NCBI GenBank assembly: GCA_023078685.1
Contig: JALGAS010000010.1
Location: 434,001-498,000, forward strand
DNA length: 64,000 bases
Reading direction: 5' to 3'
Source of the DNA: Neopestalotiopsis rosae
Taxonomy: Eukaryota > Ascomycota > Sordariomycetes > Amphisphaeriales > Sporocadaceae
The notes below the pieces were generated by a model that saw only the letters and a program-made list of their open reading frames with translations, made no database searches and had not been told where the DNA came from. The translations under genes and the position numbers were made by a program. Shown here piece by piece: positions 33,479-45,127 of the stretch (positions are counted from its first letter, which is position 1; every line of letters begins with the position of its first letter).

Positions 33479-34879
33479 CTACAGTTCTGTTTCAAAGGGC
33501 AAATGGGTCCTTACATTCTGTAAATCTCTAGAAAAGTCCTCATCTTTGCTTGCCTTGTGCGCCATCTGGAAGAATGGATCCTGTTCAACCGCTCGCGCTG
33601 GGTCAAGTTCAAATAGTCGCGTAAGGTTGGCGCTTGAAATGGGGTCGACAATCTCGAGGTACTTTTCGCGCCTAATATCGCTGTACTTGTCGAGAATAGA
33701 GGGATCCATCTTGTTGTTGTAGATGCCCTTGAGACAATCAAACAAGTTGCCAACATCAACGATGCCACCAGTAAGACCCATACCTCCGCTGAGGGATAGT
33801 AACGTTTCTTTGTTAGCAAGTTTCATAGATGTAATCATTCTTCAAGGTGATACTTACAACGGGTTGCACAGGTGGGCAGCGTCCGCTGCGAGGAGGAATC
33901 GACCGACGCGCATTGACTTGGCCAGGCGTTGGTGTACTTTGTAAGGACTAAAGCTCTTGACCTCGTACTCGTCAGGCCCTGGATGACCTGGAAGCATTTG
34001 TCTGAACTTTTCAGGCTGCCTTGCAATCAACTCTTCAGCTGTTAGACCAGACGTTTCGCCATAAGTCACTCGCCACAGGCCGTCTTTGGTGATTCTAGCA
34101 GCCATGAACCAATGCTCCGGGTGTACAATGAAATTAGAGTCATTCCAGCCGAATTTGTCAAAGTCATAATATGTCTGCGCAGAGTCAGCAATTAGTGCCA
34201 CAGTGGATCAATCTGAATTTGTTATGCTTACATTGGTGGCTATAATTTGTTGATCCCAGGTCTTACCGGGAAACTCCCAATCCCCAAAGAGCGACCGGCG
34301 AATCTGGCTATTGGCGCCATCACAGCCAACGATATAGTCCGCTTTCAGTGTTTGTTCGCCGTCGGGTGTATTCACGACGATCCAGGCTTGTTGATCATCT
34401 TGACCGAGGCTTGTCACCTTGTGGTGGAAGAGCACCTTTGCCTTGTCCTGTTTCGCGACATGCTCTTTGAGTATCTGCCCCAATTGATCAAGGGGCAAAC
34501 ACGTCATGCGATCTGGGTCGTCGCCGAGAACGGTTGCATCAAGGCCAGCTAGAATCTCGCCGTCGATATTGCGCCAGCTCACGCCGGCGGGTAAGAACCC
34601 CCTGGATCGAAGCTCGTCGCCGACGCCTGCGCGGTTGAGCTCGTACATGGCGGGAGCAGCATAGTGGGTAGCCCTGGGGTTGGTGTCGAGGTCACTTTGC
34701 TGATCTATAAGAGTTACGTCGATGCCATCCTTTGCCAACAAAAGAGCCAGAAGTAAACCCGAGGGTCCAGCACCAACGACTATGATCTGCAGTTGGTCGA
34801 TTTAGCACTTATGTGGGAAAGACGTCCCGCTCGACTGGATGTGGTGACTTACGCTGTTGAAACCTGGTTCCCTACTCAT
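33479..34879 (-). CDS. FAD-dependent aromatic monooxygenase (p-hydroxybenzoate/phenol hydroxylase fold)
   Basis: Exons on - are 34879-34853, 34786-34232, 34174-33858 and 33788-33479 (402 residues). The FAD-binding GxGxxG is VGAGPSG, formed right after the first intron. The DG motif is in IVGCDGANSQIRR, and the second FAD motif is FLLAADAAHLCNP, with the Gly of the usual GD replaced by Ala, followed across an intron by FGGMGLTGG. There is no C-terminal thioredoxin-like domain of the kind found in phenol 2-monooxygenases of about 600 residues. It probably hydroxylates a phenol ortho or para with NAD(P)H and O2; it is the best candidate for making hydroxyquinol or a related triol. Cytosolic. Confidence 0.87.
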
Positions 34880-35472
34880 GATCGGACGTGTCTGAAAGAG
34901 TTTTTGGATAACCAAATTTGGACTATAAAACAAGGTAACAATGATTTGGCGGATTAAACATACTTCAAATGTGACAATGAGAAGAACTTTTGGGGTCGAA
35001 TGCCGGTATTTATCTTCTAAGTAGCAGAGTTGGAACTCATTTAGGCGATAGATCACCTAGCACTTTAGGGGCCGTCGCCTACAGAGTACGCTGTTCACAG
35101 TTCACCCCACAATGAACTACTGGCCGCAATGCGGGGTGATGGCGGCCAGTGGCCCTGACACGTCTCTCTGTATCCGCAGGCGCATAAACAACCCCTTCAC
35201 TCACATGAGGTTATAGAATAGACAAAATACTTGAATTTCAAGCGTGGATTAATCTCACACTTTTCTTGGGTGAGTCCAGTTTGTGAGGGAGTGGATCGAG
35301 TGATTTCTAATGTACAGTTGCCACGAGAGCATGAATTTTTGTAACTACAAGGCGCTATTTGAACGATGATTTGGTCGGGACGAGTGGGAGACAATTTCCA
35401 GTGCTAATTTAATCCTTGACCGGCGCTCACGTCGGCAGCCACAACAACCGAGAACAACAAATGTACAAGCAA
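34880..35472. promoter_or_regulatory. Promoter of the FAD monooxygenase
   Basis: CACCCCACA lies at 35103-35111 and GCGGGGTGA at about 35131-35139, in opposite orientation. This 0.6 kb separates the monooxygenase start from the P450 A2 stop. No gene is seen. Confidence 0.45.
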
Positions 35473-37242
35473 TCATAGCCGCAGCTTCAGACGGACAAAC
35501 ATGTCATCTTGATATGAAAACCACTGCGAGATGACTTTGAATGGTCTTGACTTGTTGACAAACTCCGCATCGTACCGTTTACAGAACTCGGCAACAAAGT
35601 GGTTGATTTCGACTAAAGCAAGGTTACGTCCAACACATGTGCGTGATCCGTATCCGAACTGGAGATAAGTGGAGGTTTAGCGTCGTTGTTCTCAGTTTCA
35701 TATTGGATTGAAGTTTTTGGGTCGTGAAGGGATGCGATGAACTTACAGTGACATTGTACCTGTCCATCTCCTTGATGTTTGCCTCAGAAACCGTCTTACT
35801 AGGCAGCCAACGGTGGGGATTCCACTCATTTGCATCCTCACCAAAAGTTCTAGTATCGCGATTCTGAGCTATGGGACTCATGCTGATGGTGGCGCTGGAG
35901 GGAATAAAGTGATTCGCGATCTCAATACCCGCGGCAGGTGCTTCGCGTGGCAGTTGCCAGAGTATACTCGGATGCAGGCGCAGGGCTTCCTTGATACAGG
36001 CATTGAGGAACGGCAGCTTGTCCAAGATTGTGTACAAGAGGTGTCCTGAGTCTTGAGTTCTCGCTGCCTCATCCACTTCCATTTGTACACGGCGGTAGTC
36101 CTCGGGGTGAAGGATGAGCTGGGCGAGAACAGACCGAATTCCGATAGATGTGGTGTCAGCACCAGCGCCAACAAGATTGCCGACTTCTGCGTGAATAGAC
36201 GGCAGGTACCCAGTGGAACCGTCGACCTCCTTCATGGAGATGTAGTGGTCAAGCATGTCTCTCTCACGCTCCTCGACACCGGCCTTATCTGATGATAAAC
36301 GTCCCTGCACGGTCTGCACCATCCACATCCAGAATGACATTGGCGAGACGCGGCCCATCACTTTCTGGACAAGTCGGGTCAATGGGTTATTGAACCACAA
36401 TATCTGGCCCGGGAGATATCCCGTATTGGCAGATTCCCAGAATCCCTGGCAGATTGAATGGATGATGCCATCGACGTCTTTGCCTTCTTTGACGAAGCCG
36501 ACAGCCTGACCGGTGCCAAGCTTAGTCACCACATCGAATGCGAAGAAGCCAGCCCAGTCGTGGAGAGCCACCGGTTGCGATTCTTTGGCCAGATTATCGA
36601 GTTGCAGCCACAGCAAGTCACTCAACTTTACAATCTCGGATTCGTGCGAAAGGATGTGGGACATGCTGTAGACTGCCGACACCCGCTTTCGGAGAAATGC
36701 ATGTTCGGCAGGATCGGTCGAGTTGAAGAACTATTGCCGTGGTGTCAGTGTCCTTGACTAGTCAACACATCCAGTAATTGTTTAGTACTTACACTGTTGG
36801 TCAATCCCGGCACCTTCCAGACGTCGTACCATGATGTCTGCATGCCATGTGAGTAATGCGCGTGTGGCGCAAGAACGAGCCAAGTGCTTCAATTGAGGCT
36901 TACCTTTCGAGTCCCTTTCCCATGACCAAACACTGTCACTAGGGCGTCCCTATCGACAATACTCACCTCATTAGGTGAGAGACGCACCACTGGCCCATAG
37001 CGGGTATGTAGGTCGAGAATGTCTTGGTGCCAATTTCCCAGCATGTAACGCCGCGTGCGCCATAATTCCGTAACTTTGGCCAATGATGGGCCAGGAACGT
37101 GGCGAAGGGGGTGCAGGAAGTAATTGTAAACCGCGTTAGCAGCAAAATAGAGACCAACGAGTAGTATCAATAGTTTCGGATCGAATTTCTCTGCCAAAGG
37201 CAAAGACTGCACATGGCGTGCGAGGCTCGGTAGCTGAACCAT
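35473..37242 (-). CDS. Cytochrome P450, microsomal (paralogue A2)
   Basis: Exons on - are 37242-36904, 36837-36793 (15 codons), 36730-35747 and 35658-35473 (517 residues). An N-terminal anchor (about residues 22-42) is followed by the hinge HPLRHVPGP, I-helix AGADTTS, ExxR in KEALRLHP and haem loop FGYGSRTCVG. It aligns along its length with P450 A1 (4308-6060), with shared NEVSIVD, FLRKRVS.YSMS and SPIAQNRDT blocks, but has two extra introns in the first third. The haem loop here has the standard length, unlike A1. The promoter is shared with the dehydrogenase at 37862 and contains a perfect inverted repeat of the cluster element. Confidence 0.88.
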
Positions 37243-37861
37243 TTTGGAACGCCACAACGGATGAACTTGTCGTATCGGGATTAGAGTGAGCGCGATGTTA
37301 CAGAAGGATGACTATTGAAATGATCAATAAGAAATTAGAAAGCAATGTTTACTATACACTCCATTATGCCTCAGACACTACCAACGCAACAATGCGGCCC
37401 CATCATGAGATTGGACTGTATACCCCAATGTGGGGTAATACACTGTGTAGTATACTCCTCCGAATGTGGGAAGGACCCCATGTAGTAGGGGGTTCGTGGG
37501 GTAGCTACAGCAGCCGCCGTTAGGGACCCCAACTACCCCCCAAACCATCAGTCAGCTTCAGCCAGTTACCGACGGGATGACGTCGTCGTGCTTTGGGTAA
37601 ACGAAAGGCACAGACTCCACACAATTATGCATTTGGCAGTGGTGGCTAGTATTCCAGCCACAAATGAATGAGTGTCTGATCCTGTTACTCTTTATTTGGC
37701 CTACTGTCGTTCAGATTGTGTGGGTTTCTGACAAAGTGGATCTTCATCAAGCCTGACGATTTGGCCGAGCACCCACATGGTAGCTGAGTTCGTCAAATAG
37801 TACAAGGAGTGATCCAACAGACATTCATCGAGAGACGACTGACCTTGTCGCATACTCCAAG
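37243..37861. promoter_or_regulatory. Divergent promoter with a perfect inverted repeat of the cluster element
   Basis: TACCCCA-ATG-TGGGGTA spans 37421-37437: two 7-base arms, 3-base spacer. CGTGGGGTA follows at 37495-37503 and TACCCCCCA at 37534-37542. The region lies between P450 A2 (-) and the dehydrogenase at 37862 (+), so it can serve both genes. It is the densest and best-formed set of sites in the window. Confidence 0.6.
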
Positions 37862-38880
37862 ATGCCGTTTCCAAAATCTATAGGCTTCATCGGCCTCGGA
37901 ACCATGGGATTGCCCATGGCCAAAGTCCTCCGAAGGAAATGTGCCGATTCACACCTATATGTCTATGATATCAATGTGAAGGCGACGGAAGCATTTGTCG
38001 CTGAAGCGTCAGAAAGTACCACAGCTTGTTCGAGTCCCAGGGATGTAACGGATAGGGCAGTAAGCTACGCGGACACATGTGCACTAACATTCTTTCACAA
38101 GTCGCTGATTCTTTTACGACATAGGACGTGATACTGTCCATGGTCCCCGCAGGACCTCACGTGATCGAGGTATACTTGAACCCAGATAATGGTGTCCTCG
38201 CCGCAAACGTTGCTGGAAAGCTATTGGTGGACTGCTCAACCATTGATGTGGCAAGCTTCGATCGAGTCCGCGGAAAAGTCACGGAATCGCATCCCGATAC
38301 TCACTTTTATGATGCACCAGTTTCTGGAGGCTCTCTGGGAGCAGAGGCCGGCACTCTGACGTTCATGGTGGGATGCTCCGAACAAGACCCTCTCTGGAAT
38401 GACCTGCACGCGCTGCTCAAGTGCATGGGCACCTCTATCTTCGCATGTGGTGGCCAATCGCTGGGTCTGACGGCCAAGCTTTGCAACAACTACTGCTCGG
38501 GGCTCATCGCCATTGCCACGGCAGAGGCCATGAATATCGGCATGCGATCGGGCATGGACCCTCGAGTTATGGCCAGCATATTTGCCACGTCGACGGCGCA
38601 AAGCCGAATCTGCGACAAGTGGAACCCGGTGCCGGGTATCTGCCCAGAGGCGCCTTCGAGCCATGACTATCGCGGAGGCTTCAAGGTGGAATTGATGAAG
38701 AAGGACTTTGGTCTCGCCGTTGAGGCGGCAAAACAGGTCGGGTCGCGTCTCTGTCTCGGTGATGCAGGGCTCAAGACTTACGAGGAAGCATCGGAGGATC
38801 CGAACTGTGTTGGTCGCGACTCACGGGTTGTCTTTCGACACATTGGTGGAAAGGAGGATTGGCAAAGTGATAGCAAATAG
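37862..38880 (+). CDS. 3-hydroxyisobutyrate-dehydrogenase-like enzyme (beta-hydroxyacid dehydrogenase, copy 1)
   Basis: Exons are 37862-38059 and 38125-38880 (317 residues). The Rossmann loop GFIGLGTMG is at residues 8-16, the substrate-binding block is DAPVSGGSLG, and the catalytic Lys lies in AKLCNNY. It has the full family size of about 300. Enzymes of this family oxidise or reduce 3-hydroxy acids (3-hydroxyisobutyrate, tartronate semialdehyde, 2-hydroxymethylglutarate) with NAD(P). In the cluster it could act on a small acid from ring cleavage; this is inference. Its paralogue at 38933-40014 is convergent, with only 52 bp between their stops. Confidence 0.88.
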
Positions 38881-38932
38881 AATTTCAGGTACTATATGAG
38901 AAATATTGTTCCGGAGAGCAGGTACATAGGTA

Positions 38933-40014
38933 CTATTCAGGCCCCCCTAAATATCTATACACCACTGATGCATCGCGGTCCTTGACAAAGAGTTATGAGT
39001 AGGCGAAAATATCTTCTGGCTGAGACGGGCAACACTCACAATGCAACGCTCATCTAGCGCAACCTGTTTATAGACTTCTAACGCGGCTTTCCCAATACTC
39101 GGTTCGATCCCGACACTTTGGGCAGCATCAACGCCGAGACCAACGTCTTTGGCGAGCATTTGTGCTTTGAAACCTAGCTTGTAATCGTTGCTACTAGGTG
39201 CATGTTCAACGACCCCGGGTACCGGACAGACGTGGTCTGCCATAAAGTTTTGTCCTGTGGATGCCTGTATGACTCTGTGCAGGATATGTTTGTCGAGGCC
39301 GAGCTTCAGTCCAGTTGCCATGGCCTCCGAGTTGGCCAGCAGGATGGTACAAGACAGGTAGTTGTTGCAGATCTTGGCCGCCAGACCCGAACCCAGACCA
39401 CCGCAGTAGAAAATCTTGTTTGGATTTCCAAAGTACTGGGTAGCTCGTTTGAGTCTGTGGGACAGGCCATTGGGTATATTTTTGTCCTCGATACCGAGCA
39501 GCAGGCTCAGACTGCCAGTATCGGCGGCGGGCACACCCCCAGACACCGGACAGTCGATGTAAGTACCCATCCCGTTGTCCCTCAAGGTATTTCCAACAAG
39601 CTGCGCTGTCGCAACATCGATCGTGCTGCATTCTATATATAGTCTTTGATCGTCGTTCACACTAGCCGATTTCGCAGCAATGACACCAGTCTGGCTGTCG
39701 AGGTAGACACTCCTGACATGTTCAGCAGCAGGAACAATAGAGAACACTGTTAATGCTTCTGATGCCACCTCTTTTGCACTGTTGGCAATCTTCACCGGGC
39801 CGTAACCTGTCAGCTCTTCCACAAACCTCGCACAGGTACTACGATCAACGTCGTTGATGAGCAAGGTAGCCTCTGCTTTCATCCGTTTCCGGACATTTTT
39901 GGCCATTCCGAAACCCATGGCTCCAAGGCCTTTGCGGGGTGGCCTCTTGTCAGCGATGGAGGATATATGACTCCGGGAAGAGACTTTACCAATAAATCCT
40001 ATTGCTTCCTCCAT
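38933..40014 (-). CDS. 3-hydroxyisobutyrate-dehydrogenase-like enzyme (copy 2)
   Basis: Exons on - are 40014-39990, 39929-39040 and 38980-38933 (320 residues). The first intron splits GFIG from LGAMGFGMAK, so the dinucleotide loop only forms after splicing. The last exon of 16 codons restores the family C-terminal segment (DRDASVVYRYLGG), which matches GRDSRVVFRHIGG in copy 1. The active-site blocks are DCPVSGG and AKICNNY. The different intron positions and moderate similarity suggest an old duplication. CACCCCACA lies at 40154-40162 upstream. Confidence 0.87.
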
Positions 40015-40386
40015 ATCGAATCTTGCTCGCTAATTCACTTGGATCTGTCAAACACCTTGTGGGCTCTATGCCGATTAATCACCTCAGAGGATGCACCAAT
40101 ATGGTTCCATGAAATTTTGCAATGATCGCTGTTATGTCTATGGCCAAATCCTCCACCCCACATGGACACTGAGTCGTAGCGATCCTTGGTATTGTCTCTC
40201 GCGGGGTCAGAATCTTGGGGTTGTATGTGGGTGGGAGAAGCTCGTTTGGGTTGTCTTACCCCGCCAGCATAATCCAGGCGACTATGTATTCACTGTCGAA
40301 ATTGTCTTGACACAGCTCTCCACAAGCATAGTCAATATCTGAAAATCGATACGTTCGTTGACAGCTTCACCAAAGTGAATCTCGAC
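40015..40386. promoter_or_regulatory. Divergent promoter between dehydrogenase copy 2 and the epimerase-like gene
   Basis: CACCCCACA lies at 40154-40162, GCGGGGTCA near 40201, and TACCCCGCC at 40257-40265. No other feature is seen. Confidence 0.45.
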
Positions 40387-41400
40387 ATGGCACTTAAGAC
40401 AGGTGTAATCGGGCCCGCTGGTTTCGGTGGCTCCTATCTGACCGTAGAGTTACTGAACCGCGGTCATTCCGTACGCGGCATCTCGAGAAACCCAGAAAAG
40501 ATAGGAAAGCGTGACGGTTATACAACTTACCCAATTGACATTGCTGGGTGTCCGATTGAAAGTCTTGTCCAAGCATTCGCCGGCCTTGACGTGCTTGTGA
40601 ATGAAATTGGACCACACACCGCAGGCGAGACTGCTCTCGTATATCGTACGTATGCACGTGCCAATATGTTCTAACAAACCGAAGTTCATTACTCATACAT
40701 ACACGGGGCTAATACAAAGGAAATAGAGGCATTCATCGAATTGACTAGAAAAATCATCATTGCTGTCAAGGCAGCACGTGTCGGCTACTTTATCATGGTT
40801 GGAGGTTGTGGATCATTACAATTACCAGGACAAACACTACAAACCTGCTTGGAGAGCAAAGATTGGTGGCTTGCATACCGCAGAGGAATCGCCGACAGCG
40901 AGGCCCATGTTGTCTACATGGAAGAACGACTGGGCTCACTCGGCTCGTCCTTGCGCAGCTACCGCCAGGCGCGACTGCACGTGAAGAGCGGCAGCGATGG
41001 CGGGGACAATGCCGCCGCGCAGAGGACCATCGAAGAGTACGAGGCTGCGGTTCAGAAAAATGACAAGGCCTTGACGTTTGTCACTGCGTGTCGGACGAGC
41101 TACATGTTTTTTGACGGAAATACATCCTTTCGTTGGAGCTTTGTCTCCCCGTCTGCTCTGTACCGCCCGGGAAAGAGGACCGGCCACTACGAGGTCGTCT
41201 TTGATGAAATACCTTTGAAGCCTGCAGGGAATAATGGGAACAGTGAGTCGCTGGATGGAAGGCTTCATGGCATAACTGCTTCGGACCTTGCAATCGCGAT
41301 TGCTGACGAGGTCGAATGGAAGGAGAAAACCTTCAGGCATTGGAGCGCTTTTGGAGACCTCTCGGATGATACTCCCACATCCTCATACGCCACTTTGTAA
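40387..41400 (+). CDS. NAD(P)-binding epimerase/NmrA-like protein
   Basis: The first exon runs from ATG 40387 to about 40638, and the second from about 40720 to 41400 (roughly 310 residues). The N-terminal Rossmann loop reads GPAGFGGSYL, followed by a basic RGISRNPEK segment typical of NADP-binding extended SDR and NmrA-like proteins. The block GYFIMVGGCGSL is the usual serine-like strand of this family. The C-terminal half has an unusual insertion (about 40900-41060, rich in Gly, Arg and Ala) before the substrate-region segment TFVT...FRWSFVSPSALYRPG. The exact donor is uncertain: GTATAT gives a phase-0 junction and the stronger GTACGT does not. Function in the cluster unknown; a quinone or enoyl reduction is possible. 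Confidence 0.75.
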
Positions 41401-41900
41401 GGATGCTCTTGGACAATGTATGGTTCAATTCATGTTCTACTTGGTGTATCAATCCGTGATTGTTCCCTCTTCATCCGCCAATGTCAAGTGAAACTTCTGA
41501 TAGGTGTGTATCTTACGAAACACAATATGCCAATTGCACCTAAACGTTTTGCCGGAAGTGCGCGTTACCCCCCATACAACTTGTCCGCCTAGGTGGGGTC
41601 ACAGCACCCATTAACTGTTATCCCCGCTGTACCCCCCTATAATGCATTCCCCGCAAACGTTCCATGCGGCACGCGGATCGACCCGCGCATTTCGTCTTGC
41701 GTGCGACGCAGCACACATCGTAATACCAATTAGTTGAGTTCTCAGTGGGCAATTTCTTGGAAAAGGTGAGTTCTTACACAAGATACTTATCTTGGCTGTT
41801 TATATCTTTACCCACGAGATTCCATTTTTCTAAGTTTGTCCCAAGTCTCTTGGTAGAGTCGATTGATCCCAAGTACACGATACACTGTACACAAAACGAC
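41401..41900. promoter_or_regulatory. Promoter of P450 B2
   Basis: TACCCCCCA is at 41566-41574, GGTGGGGTC at about 41592-41600, TACCCCCCT near 41630 and TTCCCCGCA near 41648. No gene is seen. Confidence 0.45.
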
Positions 41901-43743
41901 ATGGCAGAGTATAGCATAACATCACTTGTTCTTCCGGGGATAGCCCTACTCGTTTTCCTGCTGGCGACATGGTCCCCATGGCGACGTTCCAGTCTTGATA
42001 CCATCCCTGGTCCAAAAGGTCTGCCTTTCATAGGCAATGCTCACCAATTGACCAAACACCCTCAGCGAAAGTTCTTGGAATGGGCTGCGGAACACGGCGA
42101 GTTATTCAAGGTGCAGATGGGATTACAAAACTGGGTCTTTCTCAACAGTCCTGCCGCCGTCAGGGAGATATTGGATAGACAATCTGCAGTCACCTCGGGT
42201 CGTCCCGAGATGCCAGTCGTATCTGATCTAGTCTCGGGAGGGCAAAGATTTCTGCTCATGACATAGTAAGTCAATTTGGGATGGAACAATGTTTTGAGGT
42301 CTAGGCAATGTTTTACTCACACGCCCCTGTTCATAGTACACCAAGATGGCGGAAACTGCGCGCCATGGTTCACAAGCTGCTTACACCCAAAGCCTCGGAG
42401 ATCTTCAAGCCTAGCCAGGAATTTGAGACCAAGCAACTGCTTTTTGATATTCTAAACGACAATGCAGACCAGGAAAGTTTCTATCAGCACGTCCGACGAT
42501 ATACTACGTCGGTTGTCATGACGAGTACCTATGGAAGAAGGGTTCCAGTATGGGTAAGTTTGGTTTGTCCCAATTGCCCCAACTTGTGTTCACGGTATCT
42601 AGAACCAAGAAGAATATTGACTCTCATCTCAATGTCAGGACTGCGAAGATGTGCGTGAGATATATGGACTGATGAAGGAGTTTTCGGAGAGTGCTGCACC
42701 CGGTCAATACATCGCTGAGCTGATACCCGCCCTTGCCCGCCTGCCGGTGTGGCTGCAATGGTGGAGAGCCTCAGCGCTTGAGTCCTATCGTCGACAGCGA
42801 CATATTTGGATGAAGTACTGGAGCAGACTGCAGGAACAAATAGGTCAAGGATGCGCCCCAGATTGCTTTGGCAAACAATTTACCGAGAGTGACTACCAAC
42901 AGCAAGATATCGATGATGAACAGGCGGCTTTTGTAGCTGGAAGTAGGTTCTCTCTAGATTGACACCTCTCATGATTCGGGACTTGCGCTGAAGCAGACGA
43001 CAGCAATGATTGAGGCTGGATCGGAGACCACGTCTTCGGCGCTGAATACGGCAATCAAGTACTTGATAAAGTTCCCAGAAGCCCAGGCTCTAGCACACAA
43101 GGAACTCGCAGCGCAGATCGGGGACAATCGACTTCCGAGCTTTGACGACGAAGATGCTTTGCCGTACATCCGGGCGATGGTCAAGGAGGTACTCCGAATC
43201 CGACCAGTCACAAACATTGGCTCGCCCCATTATACCACTGCGGATGTCACGTACAAGAATTATGTCATTCCAAAAGGCACAGTCGTCACACTTTCGCAGT
43301 ATTCAATTCATTATGACCCTCGGCGGTGGGAAAGACCCGAGGAGTTCATCCCCGGGCGGTATCTGGGCCATCCTCTCAAAGCGGGTGCGTATGCTGCCTC
43401 GGGAGACGCGGAAGGGCGGGACCATTTCGATTTTGGTGCAGGCCGAAGAATCTGTCCGGGAATGCATCTGGCCGAGAACAGTCTGTTTATCACCTTGGCC
43501 AGCATCTTGTGGCTGTTCAATGTCAAAGCCCCTCTAGATGCAGATGGGAATGAGGAGTTTGTTGATGTCTCGGATGACGCATACGAAGACGGAGCAAACA
43601 CACTGCCAAAGCCATTTCGAGCAAGATTCGTTCCAGTCAATGATCAGAGGGTCAGTACCTTGGTAGAGGCGTGGGACAAAGCAAAGTCGGCTGGATTCAT
43701 GTTGGGAAATGTCAAAGTCGACGAAAAAGGCGTGGTTGTTTGA
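41901..43743 (+). CDS. Cytochrome P450, microsomal (paralogue B2)
   Basis: Exons are 41901-42265, 42337-42553, 42639-42932 and 42997-43743 (540 residues). A short anchor at residues 9-26 is followed by the hinge TIPGPKGLPFIGN, I-helix AGSETTSS, ExxR in KEVLRIRP, and haem loop FGAGRRICPG with HLAENSLF after it. It pairs with P450 B1 (15878-17734): the same I-helix, GAGRR.CPG.HLAE and C-terminal R(F/M)..(E)A segments. For the third intron I used the donor after QAAF because it alone keeps the phase. Upstream ATGs at 41745 give a non-hydrophobic extension and were not used. Substrate unknown, probably aromatic. Confidence 0.88.
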
Positions 43744-45127
43744 AGTTGGCGGTAGGAAAGGAGCGATAGTTTTTCATTAATGCGTCCTGACCGGAGAATT
43801 AAGGAGACAGAAATAAGTCCGACCAGGACTGGTGGAGTAGAGCGGACTTTAGCAACGGCGGACTCTACTGTGTACGCATGATTTCTGAAAGACAATGCGC
43901 GCACCTTGCCAACCTCGAAATAAACATGAGTTCTGCTGTAATATAATCACTAGACGACTCTCTCCATCATAATAAAATGTTCAAACCAGTGAAGATTGTC
44001 GATCCCCGGGTTCTTTTGCCAATCGAGAGCCAGACATTACGAATATCGACCCTGTAGCCCTGGGACTTTTAAGGAGGGCGTCGTCATTCAATGCACCGCC
44101 CCAAGAATTTCATTGGTCAATTGGTCCCAAGCGACGGCACTTTGTTATTAGTCCTCCCGACGGGTATTCCGCCGCTACTTTTTTTTGTGGAGGAAATATG
44201 CGCTAGAATTGTTCTCTGGGGCTCAGTAAAGTCCCGGCGGTTATATATGACAAGAGAGGCCTACATGACAGCTGTCGCTGAACAATTATTCCGCCGCTTC
44301 TGTACTCTACGAGTAGATTAAAAAGAGCAACAAAGAAGTAGGAAAACATCTTGGTGATTATATGAGGGCGCACATTCCCATGGGTTAGGTATGTTCTGAA
44401 CCGCGCCTCATACTGGTTGGTTGACATTGATTCGTTCCCCTTGCCAACAAGGTTAAAATGCCCCGGTGAGCGTGTGGGTGCCTGATTCGATGAAATACCG
44501 CAGACATCCTCTTCCCTTTACTCCATCAAGTCCAAACCAGCCTAGACGTGGCTTTTGCGGAACCCAAGGCGTAATTGGACTCGCCATCAGGTTCAAGGGT
44601 TACGTACGCACGCATCTTTCTAGCGCTGCCCCCAACAAATCCCCCGGTTCCATGTGTAGTCTCTACCAAGAGGCGGTCCCGGGCCTAGCAAGTAGCTTGA
44701 TTTGAATTCTATGATCATAACAAAGCAGAGGCTCATTATTACGTTGGTGGCTAAGCCCTGCCCAGTACTGGACCTATTAAGTGTGTTTCAATTAGATTTA
44801 ACCGTAGTTTCTTAAGTCTCTGTGGACCTGACTCTATCTCCATATTCCACCAAAGCCCGGGGGCCACACAAGTGGTGCGCAATCGCCAGGCGATCCCATT
44901 ATGAATCGCGGCCATCTGGACGGTCAACGTTGACCGGGGCTATGGGCGACGCGTACATGCCCCAAAGTACTGCCCCTTCATTGAAGGGTTTTTGAGGATG
45001 AATATGGATATATAGAACAAGATCTTCGCAGAGACAAGATCAACATTAACAATCCACAACAATTCTTCAACGGTCGTTTACATTTCATTCATTCAAGTTT
45101 GCTATTACTATACCCCTTTCGTTCAAA
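43744..45127. other. Long intergenic region without cluster motif
   Basis: This 1.4 kb has no convincing gene. Frames at 44091-44321 and 44466-44705 have no domain. A TATATAG box lies near 45009 and is probably the promoter of the secreted dioxygenase. No TACCCCA element occurs here, so that gene may be outside the motif-based control. Confidence 0.4.

Noticed and set aside
38236..38664. 142-codon - frame
   Set aside because: Antisense of the beta-hydroxyacid dehydrogenase; no domain.
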